In this document: in pieces, positions 31,901 through 38,675 of the stretch | Layout: every line of letters begins with the position of its first letter | Numbering within the stretch: position 1 is the first letter of the stretch | NCBI RefSeq assembly: GCF_001690185.1 | Contig: NZ_LZGN01000035.1 | Location: 1 to 64,000 of the forward strand | Origin: Gilliamella sp. wkB308 | Lineage (GTDB): Bacteria; Pseudomonadota; Gammaproteobacteria; Enterobacterales; Orbaceae | DNA length: 64,000 bases | Direction of reading: 5' to 3' | Notes under the pieces: model-generated | What the model was told of the DNA's origin: nothing | The model's input: the letters and a program-made list of their open reading frames with translations, nothing else | Database searches by the model: none | Position numbers and translations under genes: made by a program

Positions 31901-32497
31901 AATCGATTGCTAGGTAGTGAACGTTTACCACTCATTTCTCAACATGAAGATCATCTTCGTGAACGCTCGCAAAGTTATGGTTCTCACCAAAGACCCGAGG
32001 ATTATTTAGACAGTTTTAATCATTTCATTCATAATCAATTAAATGAAAGTGCTGCGTTGTCTGTGGTTGTTAACCGCCCACGTGATTTAACCCGTGCGCA
32101 ATTGAAAGAAGTTAAACTGTTATTGGATGGTGCAGGTTATTCCGAAGCTAATTTACGCACTGCCTTACGCAATCAAACTAATCAAGATATTGCAGCGAGT
32201 ATTATTGGTTATATCCGACGTGCTGCTTTGGGCGAACCATTAATTCCTTTTGAACAACGCGTTAATCAAGCCATGCAACGAATCTACCAAAATCATAATT
32301 GGACACCGGCTCAACGCAATTGGTTAGATCGTTTAGCCAAACAAATTATCTTTGAGATCGTTATTGATAAAGAATTTATTAATCATCGCTTTACTGATAG
32401 TGGTGGCGCTAAGCAGCTTGATAAAATATTGGGCAATCAACTTGATACGGTATTAGATGAATTAAGCGAGGCTATTTGGCCAGCACTTACCGCATAA
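28976..32497 (+). CDS. hsdR: Type I restriction enzyme, R subunit
   Basis: A 1,173-residue HsdR of the EcoKI (type IA) kind, the motor and nuclease subunit of the restriction complex. Residues ~1-130 are a DUF4145-type N-terminal domain. A coiled-coil stretch follows at ~140-240. The nuclease core is visible as ADYVLFAGLTPIAVVEAKKK near 325. The SF2 translocase has Walker A MATGTGKT near 475, DEAH near 578, LTATPAKHT, and motif VI QMIGRATRRCD. A GGAGAT box lies before ATG 28976. It is first in the order hsdR-hsdM-hsdS and looks intact. Confidence 0.95.
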   Translation: MIIIKEQSNFGFLVEHDPLFVELACTAERAFSSDPNTTLIKLRQLAEAMAQHIAAKAGIEFNERTSQSDLLYKISNELKLEPIIRNLFHTLRIEGNKATHQFKTKHKEAKDGLLVAYKLAIWFHQSFSQAGVLFKPGPFKPLVDPSEHLRSLQSEISKLKIELEQANIELNSSQQFNELLAKEKTEFETLALKMDEEARSLSQQAQENEAMLLKQQKEYEIKIKDLQQALALQDVKAQKVSRNTISKKAKKASQQIELSEELTRILIDMQLIEAGWQADTEQLNYKKGTRPEKNKYLAIAEWPTEHKGEKGWADYVLFAGLTPIAVVEAKKKNKNVSGKIGQAERYSKGFQVLPPLIGAWELEKRTIAWPDESDCHYKIPFVYSCNGRPYIKQLAEQSGTWFRDVRDGANLKRPLLSFHSPQGLLDLLNRSRENAEQQLKQEPFAYLQLRDYQEKAIVATENTLSKGIRTVLIAMATGTGKTRTIIGLMYRFLKTERFKRILFLVDRTALGEQAIDSFNEATLEQNLTLSKIYNLAELGSMVTEAETRIQVATVQAMVKRIFKSDNPPLIDQFDCIIIDEAHRGYTLDQEMTEGEMAIRDATQYLSSYRRVLDYFDAVKIALTATPAKHTSDIFGKPVYIYSYREAVADDWLIDHEPPIRYQTLLTQNGITFTKGEKVSSINTQTGEIETAELEDELNFEVDAFNRRVINENFNRVICEQLVNELDPFGEEKTLIFCATDLHADMVKRLLDDAFKNLYNGEYNQAAVAKITGQSDKVDQLIKQYKNERYPNIAITVDLLTTGIDVPKICNLVFMRRVKSRILYEQMIGRATRRCDNIGKTVFRIYDPVDIYVALKDVNTMQPLVKDPNITLEQLIDELSDPKLLTKALQTSGDMAGETYADVILNQLNQKLMRILRKAEQKAENKPELRQKLDELQTLWDVEPKKLHNYLHKIGPESAANFIKQHHGLINQLNEVNRLLGSERLPLISQHEDHLRERSQSYGSHQRPEDYLDSFNHFIHNQLNESAALSVVVNRPRDLTRAQLKEVKLLLDGAGYSEANLRTALRNQTNQDIAASIIGYIRRAALGEPLIPFEQRVNQAMQRIYQNHNWTPAQRNWLDRLAKQIIFEIVIDKEFINHRFTDSGGAKQLDKILGNQLDTVLDELSEAIWPALTA

Positions 32498-32608
32498 TAT
32501 AGCAAAGTCACTTGAAGTTACTAAAATATACATTTACTCTAATTCATAATGGCGATGAAAATACTAGTCTCGCCTATTAAGTATACGAGTATAAACTTGG
32601 GATAAAAA

Positions 32609-34210
32609 ATGACTAATAACAATATAGTACAAAAACTATGGAATTTATGTGATGTATTGCGTGATGATGGTATTAACTATTCAGATTATGTAACTGAATT
32701 AGTACTTTTATTATTTATTAAAATGGTACACGAAAATACCGAAGCAGGGATTTTGCAAAAACATCCTTTACCTGTTGGTTGTCGTTGGACTAATCTCAAT
32801 GATAAATCAGGTATTACCCTATTAAATGATTATAAAGCCATGTTATTAGCCTTATCAACAGGTAAGCGTCAAGAAATCGATCCTAAAAATCCAGAACAAT
32901 ACATTGAAGTGACAGTACATAATGACCCATTAATAAGCGCCATTTATGCCGATGCACAAACTCGATTACGAGAACCGCGCCACTTAGCAAAACTGATCAA
33001 AACATTAGATCAAATTGATTGGTTTAGTATTCAAAAGGATGGGTTGGGCGATCTTTATGAAGGATTATTAGAAAAAAATGCCAATGAAACAAAATCCGGT
33101 GCCGGTCAGTATTTTACGCCAAGACCACTAATTAATTGCATGGTGCGATGTATTAAACCACAAATAAAAAACATCATCCAAGATCCTGCTGCCGGAACGG
33201 CAGGATTTCTTGTCGCAGCAGATCAGTATTTACGGCAACAAACCAACGATTATTATGATCTTGATGCTAAAGAAGCTGATTTTCAAAAAAACGAAGCGTT
33301 TATTGGTGTTGAATTAGTGCCAAATACTCGTCGACTTGCCTTAATGAATTGTCTATTACACGGTATAGAGGGCGGTAATGACGGTGCAATTTTATTAGGT
33401 AATTCACTTGGTCAAGTTGGGCAAGACCTAAAACCTGCGGATATTATTCTCGCTAATCCACCATTTGGTACCAGTAAAGGTGGCGATGCCAGTATTACTC
33501 GTAAAGACTTAACTTATGAAACCACCAACAAGCAATTAGCTTTTTTACAACATATTTACCGTAATTTAAAACCCGGTGGTCGAGCTGCCGTGGTATTGCC
33601 TGATAATGTATTGTTTGAAGCGGGTAAAGGGACTGATATTCGTCGCGATTTAATGAATAAATGTAATTTACATACAATACTACGCTTACCGACCGGGATA
33701 TTTTATGCCCAAGGTGTAAAAACCAATGTGCTATTTTTCACTAAGGGCTCAGTAACAGACAAACTGCAACAAGAAAACTGTACACAAAATGTTTGGGTTT
33801 ATGATTTGCGTACTAATATGCCAAACTTTGGTAAACGTACACCATTTACTGAGCAATATTTGCAACCATTTGAAACTGTTTATGGTATCAATCCGGACGG
33901 CACCAGTCCAAGACAGGAAGGTGAATGGTCATTCAATCCAGATGATATCGAAGCAGACTCGTCAGCCAGTCAAGAAAACTTAGACGTTAATGTTCAACTA
34001 GCGCAATCAAGATGGCGCTGTTTTAGCCGCGATTGGATTGCTGACACAAAACAGGATTCACTCGATATCAGTTGGTTAAAAGATAAAAATAGTGTGGATG
34101 CAACCAAACTTCCAGAACCCGCCATACTTGCCAAGCAAGCTAAAGATGAGTTAATAGTTGCTTTGGATAAGTTGGAGAGTTTGTTGAGTGCTTTGGGAGA
34201 AACTGAATAA
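32609..34210 (+). CDS. hsdM: Type I DNA methyltransferase, M subunit
   Basis: A 533-residue N6-adenine methylase subunit. It has the N-terminal HsdM domain, SAM-binding motif I DPAAGTAGFLV near residue 192, catalytic NPPF near 282, and the FTPRPLINCMV helix typical of the family. It works as M2S1 with HsdS to protect host DNA and as R2M2S1 to cut unmodified DNA. Its stop overlaps the hsdS start (TAATG). Confidence 0.96.
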   Translation: MTNNNIVQKLWNLCDVLRDDGINYSDYVTELVLLLFIKMVHENTEAGILQKHPLPVGCRWTNLNDKSGITLLNDYKAMLLALSTGKRQEIDPKNPEQYIEVTVHNDPLISAIYADAQTRLREPRHLAKLIKTLDQIDWFSIQKDGLGDLYEGLLEKNANETKSGAGQYFTPRPLINCMVRCIKPQIKNIIQDPAAGTAGFLVAADQYLRQQTNDYYDLDAKEADFQKNEAFIGVELVPNTRRLALMNCLLHGIEGGNDGAILLGNSLGQVGQDLKPADIILANPPFGTSKGGDASITRKDLTYETTNKQLAFLQHIYRNLKPGGRAAVVLPDNVLFEAGKGTDIRRDLMNKCNLHTILRLPTGIFYAQGVKTNVLFFTKGSVTDKLQQENCTQNVWVYDLRTNMPNFGKRTPFTEQYLQPFETVYGINPDGTSPRQEGEWSFNPDDIEADSSASQENLDVNVQLAQSRWRCFSRDWIADTKQDSLDISWLKDKNSVDATKLPEPAILAKQAKDELIVALDKLESLLSALGETE

Positions 34211-35541
34211 TGAGCGATATTCTTCTTGTACCTGAAGGTTGGATTGTTACTAAATTTACTGATGTCTTGGATATACAAGGTGGTACTCAACCACCCAAAT
34301 CTAATTTTCTAGATCAAGTAAAAGAAGGCTATATACGCCTTCTTCAAATTCGAGATTTTGGCGACAAACCTGTCCCAACATTTATACCAATAACATCTAA
34401 ATTAAAATTATGTGATAAAGATGATGTATTAATAGGACGTTACGGGGCATCTTTAGGACGTATCTGTACTGGAATGAAAGGTGCTTATAATGTTGCTTTA
34501 GCTAAAGTATTATTTGGTAAATATTTAGATAGAAGATTTTTGAAAGCATACTTAGAATCAGAACTATTTCAAGGATCCTTAAGATTATTATCTCGTTCAG
34601 CTCAAAATGGATTTAATAAAGATGATCTAAATTCATTTGTATTTTTACTACCACCGTTCAATGAACAAAAAATCATAGCTGAAAAACTTGACTTATTACT
34701 AGCCCAAGTACAAGAAACAAAATCACGCCTTGAACAAATTCCCGAACTTCTAAAACAGTTTCGGCAGTCAGTGTTATCGGATGCCGTGAGTGGTAAGTTA
34801 ACGGGAGAATGGCGAGAAAGTAAAAATCTAAATGATTGGAAAAATGGAAAACTTAAAGATTTTATTAAAAAACCTTCATATGGAACATCTACAAAATCTA
34901 AAAAAGTTGGTTCTGTTCCTGTTTTGAGAATGGGAAATCTTAAAAATGGGAATTTAGACTGGACTGATTTAGTTTATACATCTGATCAAACAGAGATAGA
35001 TAAGTATGAATTAATAGCCGGAGATGTATTATTTAATAGAACAAATAGTCCAGAGTTAGTAGGTAAAACTTCTATTTATAGAGGTGAAAGAAAAGCTATT
35101 TATGCAGGTTATTTAATTAAAATTCAATGCTTAGATGATTTAATCCCTGAATATCTTAATTACAATTTGAATAGTCCAGAAGCAAAGCAATATTGTTATG
35201 AAGTCAAATCAGATGGAGTGAGTCAATCTAATATTAATGCTCAAAAACTTGGCGAATATCCAATTCAAATTCCTTCACTAGAAGAACAAAACGAAATCGT
35301 CCGTCGTGTAGAACAATTATTTGCCTATGCTGATAAAATTGAACAACAGGTTAATATAGCTTTAGAAAAAGTGAATCATTTACCGCAATCAATTTTAGCC
35401 AAAGCGTTTCGTGGTGAATTAACCGCCCAATGGCGCACTAAAAATCCTGATTTAATTACGGGTGAAAATTCAGCTGCATCCTTACTTGAAAAAATTCAAG
35501 TTGAACGCGAACAAAACAATAAAAACAAAAAGAAAAAATAA
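34210..35541 (+). CDS. hsdS: Type I restriction specificity subunit
   Basis: A 443-residue HsdS with two target-recognition domains (about 1-155 and 205-355), each followed by a conserved helix (LPPFNEQKIIAEKLDLLL and PSLEEQNEIVRRVEQLFAY). The two matching repeats AVSGKLTGEWR and AFRGELTAQWR end each half. This is the normal two-half layout for a bipartite recognition sequence. The specificity itself cannot be read from sequence. The C-terminus is a lysine/asparagine-rich tail. Confidence 0.95.
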   Translation: MSDILLVPEGWIVTKFTDVLDIQGGTQPPKSNFLDQVKEGYIRLLQIRDFGDKPVPTFIPITSKLKLCDKDDVLIGRYGASLGRICTGMKGAYNVALAKVLFGKYLDRRFLKAYLESELFQGSLRLLSRSAQNGFNKDDLNSFVFLLPPFNEQKIIAEKLDLLLAQVQETKSRLEQIPELLKQFRQSVLSDAVSGKLTGEWRESKNLNDWKNGKLKDFIKKPSYGTSTKSKKVGSVPVLRMGNLKNGNLDWTDLVYTSDQTEIDKYELIAGDVLFNRTNSPELVGKTSIYRGERKAIYAGYLIKIQCLDDLIPEYLNYNLNSPEAKQYCYEVKSDGVSQSNINAQKLGEYPIQIPSLEEQNEIVRRVEQLFAYADKIEQQVNIALEKVNHLPQSILAKAFRGELTAQWRTKNPDLITGENSAASLLEKIQVEREQNNKNKKKK

Positions 35542-35544
35542 TCA

Positions 35545-36402
35545 ATGCGTCAAGAACAAATTGATTTGCTAGAAATAATCACCAATAAGCAAAATAGTAA
35601 CCCTGAAATCAACGCATTGTTTAAAGGGTTATTATATTCACCTTGGCAATGCTCGAATAAATTAATCGATAAATATGTTAGTAAATCATTAGCTAAAATA
35701 GTAAAACGATATAAACAGTCTGTGTTACATTTTGTTTTTAATACAACTAAATTTAATTACTACCAAACTTATATTTGTGGAATTTATTTAGTGCTTAATG
35801 ATAGCAACACAGGTGAAGAAGCAAATTTCTTAGCGCAATTAAATTTGTACAAAGAAATAATTTCGGAAGATCTCGAAAAAGCTAACCTTAACTTTGATGA
35901 ATTATCATCACAAGGGCAAGATACATTAGTCGGTTTGTATATTTATGCGACCATCGCAGTATATGAGGTGGCGGGAATTATACAACCTATCGATAATTCA
36001 AAACATTTTCATCTCAAAATTAAAGAATGTTATTTAGATGCTTATTTAATAAAACAGTTTAGAACTTTTTGCAATCAACTTAGTCGTATATCAGATTATT
36101 CAACTCTCTATCATTTAACCACGAATTTCGGACTACCTCAATTACAGAAAAATAGTGAACCACTGAAAAATATTACTAACCATTTAATCGATAAAACCTT
36201 ATCCATTCATATCAAATATCTTGATACGCCGCTTTCTTATTCATTCCAACAACTTTTTAATCGAGCCCAACTGTTAACTTTTTTATATTGCTATTTAGTT
36301 CATCATTGTTCAACACCAAATAAAATCGTATTAAAACAAGTCAAAATTCATAATATAGAAAAAAAGTTCTCTGATGCTATTCATTCAGTTATACCTGTTT
36401 AA
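35545..36402 (+). CDS. Unknown protein behind hsdS
   Basis: A 285-residue protein starting 3 bases after hsdS, so probably co-transcribed with the restriction genes. I recognise no family. It is all-alpha in appearance, with no membrane segments and no clear catalytic motif. Its 3' end overlaps that of rtcR by 14 bases (convergent). Its place suggests either an accessory to the type I system or a small independent conflict gene. Confidence 0.7.
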   Translation: MRQEQIDLLEIITNKQNSNPEINALFKGLLYSPWQCSNKLIDKYVSKSLAKIVKRYKQSVLHFVFNTTKFNYYQTYICGIYLVLNDSNTGEEANFLAQLNLYKEIISEDLEKANLNFDELSSQGQDTLVGLYIYATIAVYEVAGIIQPIDNSKHFHLKIKECYLDAYLIKQFRTFCNQLSRISDYSTLYHLTTNFGLPQLQKNSEPLKNITNHLIDKTLSIHIKYLDTPLSYSFQQLFNRAQLLTFLYCYLVHHCSTPNKIVLKQVKIHNIEKKFSDAIHSVIPV

Positions 36403-38002
36403 TCTCATCCCAACTCAGCCCAAACTTCGCCAAATATTTTTTCAGCCTGTCGGCATCATTACTCTTCTGTTTTTTGGTTCTCGAAACAGCAAAAAGCTTT
36501 CGACCAGCTTCTGATAGACTGGCACTTTTTTGACATATCTCGATAACTTTTTCTAATTGGTGGCGATCAAATTCATCTATTTCTTGTGGAATTAATGAAT
36601 TATTTGGCTGATCGCCTTGCCAGTTTTGTTTTAAACGTTTAATCTCTTGTTCGACTTGCTCAATTGTAATATTACCTTGTGGTGCCAGCGTTGCCATACG
36701 CGTAATAGATGCGGTGAGTTCACGAAAGTTTCCTTTCCATAATGCTTCATTCGAAATTGCAAACTGTAAATAGGCACTGCGCGACTCACGATTAAAACGT
36801 GGCATCAAGCCATATTCTTTGGCGTAACGCGCCAGTTCATAATCAATATTCGGTTCGATATCCTCTTTACGCTCGGCTAGCCTTGGCAATGTATAAGTCC
36901 ACAGATTAATACGGGCATACAGATCTTCGCGAAACTCACCTTGACTGATTGCCTGTTTAAGGTCTTTATTGGTGCCGGCAATCAGCTGAAAATCACTCTT
37001 AATTGGTTTATCACTACCAAATGGATAAAATTGCTTTTCTTCAATCGCTTTTAATAGCATTGCTTGCTCGTCTAACCCAAGCTCCCCGATCTCATCTAAA
37101 AACAGCAATCCTCCATCGGCACTTTTTAACAATCCAGTCCGCGCCAGATTTGCCCCCGTAAACGCGCCTTTGACATGACCAAATAAGGTAGATATAGCAC
37201 TATCGCCACGTAAGGTGGCGCAGTTAATCTCAACAAATTGACCACTGATTTGATGGTTACTTTGTTTAAGTAAATAGATCTGTTTCGCTAAAAATGATTT
37301 TCCTGCACCAGTTGGCCCACATAATAACATAGGGGCATAAGAACGGCTGGCCACTTGTTCGATTTCAGCAATTAACTGGTTAAACAGTTGATTGCGTGTG
37401 GGGATTCCCGATTTTAAAAGCTCGGTAGCTTCACTGGCATATTGCTGAAAGCGGTTAAGAATTTGATCATAACGATTAAGATTCAAATCAATGGTGTTAG
37501 CTTTTCCTTTAGGACTATTGGCAATCAGTTCCGCCTCATTATTATAAATTCTTTCTTCAACTTTATTTGATTTTACTGGTGGTGACGTTTGCAATAACTT
37601 AGCTGGGTAGTAACGTGATTCAGCTAATAAGAACCAACAAATTTGCGCTACATGGGTTCCGGTTGTGATATGCAAATAGTAATCTTCTTTATCTGGATCA
37701 AAAGAATATCGTTTAGCAATATCAAATAAACAAGTATAAACCTGCTCAAAATCCCATGGATCAGCAATATTAATGACAATAGGTTTAATTTCGGTATTAG
37801 GGGATAGAATTTTTATATCATTAACAATATCACAAAGTAGCTGCTCATCATTGGCAAAATAAAGCAGTTCCAAACGAGAAATAGCTAAATCAGCTTGTCT
37901 GCACAAATCAATCGTTGGCCGCCAACGCGCCCAGCGTTTTTTACCTCTACCTCGGTTATCCAGCACATTACCCAAAAAACCAAATATCACATTCTTTTTC
38001 AT
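36389..38002 (-). CDS. rtcR: RtcR, sigma-54-dependent activator with CARF domain
   Basis: A 537-residue activator of RNA-repair genes. Residues ~1-180 form the N-terminal CARF-type sensor (MKKNVIFGFLGNVLDNRG, ITTGTHVAQICWFLLAESRY). The AAA+ domain has Walker A CGPTGAGKS near 227, the sigma-54-contact loop GAFTGA near 280 and Walker B GGLLFLDEIGELG. A DNA-binding helix-turn-helix lies at the C-terminus (SLSEAGRKLF). In Salmonella, RtcR is switched on by tRNA fragments ending in 2',3'-cyclic phosphate. It is divergent from a sigma-54 promoter and the slipin-rtcB genes, its expected targets. Confidence 0.96.
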   Translation of the reverse strand: MKKNVIFGFLGNVLDNRGRGKKRWARWRPTIDLCRQADLAISRLELLYFANDEQLLCDIVNDIKILSPNTEIKPIVINIADPWDFEQVYTCLFDIAKRYSFDPDKEDYYLHITTGTHVAQICWFLLAESRYYPAKLLQTSPPVKSNKVEERIYNNEAELIANSPKGKANTIDLNLNRYDQILNRFQQYASEATELLKSGIPTRNQLFNQLIAEIEQVASRSYAPMLLCGPTGAGKSFLAKQIYLLKQSNHQISGQFVEINCATLRGDSAISTLFGHVKGAFTGANLARTGLLKSADGGLLFLDEIGELGLDEQAMLLKAIEEKQFYPFGSDKPIKSDFQLIAGTNKDLKQAISQGEFREDLYARINLWTYTLPRLAERKEDIEPNIDYELARYAKEYGLMPRFNRESRSAYLQFAISNEALWKGNFRELTASITRMATLAPQGNITIEQVEQEIKRLKQNWQGDQPNNSLIPQEIDEFDRHQLEKVIEICQKSASLSEAGRKLFAVSRTKKQKSNDADRLKKYLAKFGLSWDEIKQV

Positions 38003-38009
38003 GATTAAA

Positions 38010-38021
38010 TTTATAATATTA
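38010..38021. promoter_or_regulatory. Dyad in the rtcR-slipin gap
   Basis: The sequence TATAATATTATA is a perfect 12-base palindrome just upstream of rtcR. Given the extreme AT content it may be coincidental, but it belongs to a cluster of three dyads. Confidence 0.3.
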
Positions 38022-38039
38022 TATAAATAGCTAGATTAA

Positions 38040-38056
38040 ATTATAAGACTTATAAT
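38040..38056. promoter_or_regulatory. Inverted repeat, candidate RtcR site
   Basis: ATTATAAG (38040-38047) and CTTATAAT (38049-38056) are perfect arms around a single A. The centre is about 134 bases before the predicted transcription start of the sigma-54 promoter, within the usual range for an enhancer-binding protein. Confidence 0.4.
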
Positions 38057-38072
38057 CATTAAAATCTATTTG

Positions 38073-38097
38073 AATATCATATATATTATATGATATT
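38073..38097. promoter_or_regulatory. 11-bp inverted repeat, candidate RtcR upstream activating site
   Basis: AATATCATATA (38073-38083) and TATATGATATT (38087-38097) are perfect arms with a 3-base spacer. The centre is about 97 bases before the predicted start site, a typical place for a sigma-54 enhancer site, and 37 bases from the dyad at 38040-38056. Confidence 0.5.
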
Positions 38098-38155
38098 TAT
38101 TTTTTATGTTTATAAATCAAATAGTTAAAAAATATTTTTATTACTTTTTATTTTT

Positions 38156-38171
38156 TGGCACGCTTTTCGCA
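38156..38171 (+). promoter_or_regulatory. Sigma-54 (-24/-12) promoter of the RNA-repair operon
   Basis: TGGCACG (38156-38162), four bases, then TCGCA (38167-38171) differ from the sigma-54 consensus TGGCACG-N4-TTGCA at one base. The invariant GG (38157-38158) and GC (38169-38170) are separated by exactly 10 bases. Transcription should start near 38182, towards the tRNA-like element, slipin and rtcB. Confidence 0.88.
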
Positions 38172-38197
38172 ATATTAAATATACCTAAGCAAGCAAA

Positions 38198-38216
38198 TGC
38201 TGTTTTTATCACAGCA
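38198..38216 (+). other. Leader hairpin near the sigma-54 transcript start
   Basis: TGCTGT (38198-38203) and ACAGCA (38211-38216) pair around a 7-base loop, about 16 bases into the predicted transcript. A second, imperfect stem-loop (TTTATC/GATAAA core) follows at about 38230-38265. Confidence 0.4.
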
Positions 38217-38300
38217 AGGTACATCGCGAATCCTTTACGGGTTTATCTACGGGATAAAAGGACGGAAGATTATCAACATGTATTCCTTATTGTGTGATTA

Positions 38301-38510
38301 GGTGACTGTAGAAAAGTCAATTTTGAATAGTTCATCTGGTAGAACAATCGACTAGGGATCGATATGTAGTGGGTTCGAATCCCACTTCAAAAACCGTAAA
38401 ACAAAAGTAGAAAAACAAACACAGTCAGTGATCGGCGTTAGATAAGCTAAGTGACAAAGCACCGTAACAAGCTTATCCGCAAAAAAAACCGGTTAACTTG
38501 TCAGGTCACC
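38301..38510 (+). ncRNA. Possible whole Y-RNA-like structure around the tRNA mimic
   Basis: GGTGAC (38301-38306) is complementary to GTCACC (38505-38510). These ends would close a ~210-nt RNA that contains the tRNA-like module and a second hairpin (GATAAGCT 38441-38448 with AGCTTATC 38470-38477, plus GCG/CGC). The extents are my estimate; only the two inner structures are strong. Confidence 0.4.
38321..38393 (+). ncRNA. tRNA-like (Y-RNA/YrlA-type) element in the rtc leader
   Basis: A 73-nt cloverleaf with every arm at canonical length: acceptor TTTTGAA/TTCAAAA (38321-38327, 38386-38392), T8 A9, D-arm GTTC/GAAC with GG in the loop, anticodon stem ATCGA/TCGAT with loop CTAGGGA, 5-base variable loop, and T-arm GTGGG-TTCGAAT-CCCAC. 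The discriminator A is followed by CCG, so CCA is not encoded. The acceptor is A/U-rich with a U1-A72 pair and the Levitt position 15-48 is T-A, reversed from normal. It is oriented with, and lies inside, the sigma-54 transcript. Bacterial Y RNAs (YrlA) of rsr-yrl-rtcBA operons carry such tRNA mimics. A genuine but odd tRNA-Pro(AGG) is the alternative. Confidence 0.7.
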
Positions 38511-38675
38511 ACGACTTTCAAGGTAAACAAACTGGATAATAGGCATAATGTTAAATACCAATAAGTGGCGCACTATTTTTCTTATTGCTTTTAACCTTCA
38601 CCCTACTATTTCGTTACTTAGCCCGTTTCAATTGTGCAAACTCGGTTGCTGATTGTGCTAAAAAGGAAATGTAAA

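Noticed and set aside
36389..38002. RtcR as a nitrogen or formate regulator
   Set aside because: The CARF-type N-terminus and the divergent rtcB locus identify RtcR rather than an NtrC- or FhlA-type activator.
38106..38297. 63-codon open frame with a signal-peptide-like start
   Set aside because: It runs straight through the sigma-54 promoter and the expected transcript start, and it has no good ribosome-binding site. The hydrophobic look comes from AT-rich sequence.
38321..38393. Ordinary tRNA-Pro with anticodon AGG
   Set aside because: The cloverleaf is complete, but CCA is not encoded (the end is CCG), unlike the four other tRNAs in the window. The acceptor is almost all A/U, position 15-48 is reversed, and AGG-Pro tRNAs are rare in bacteria. 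A tRNA mimic in the leader fits better, though it is not proven.
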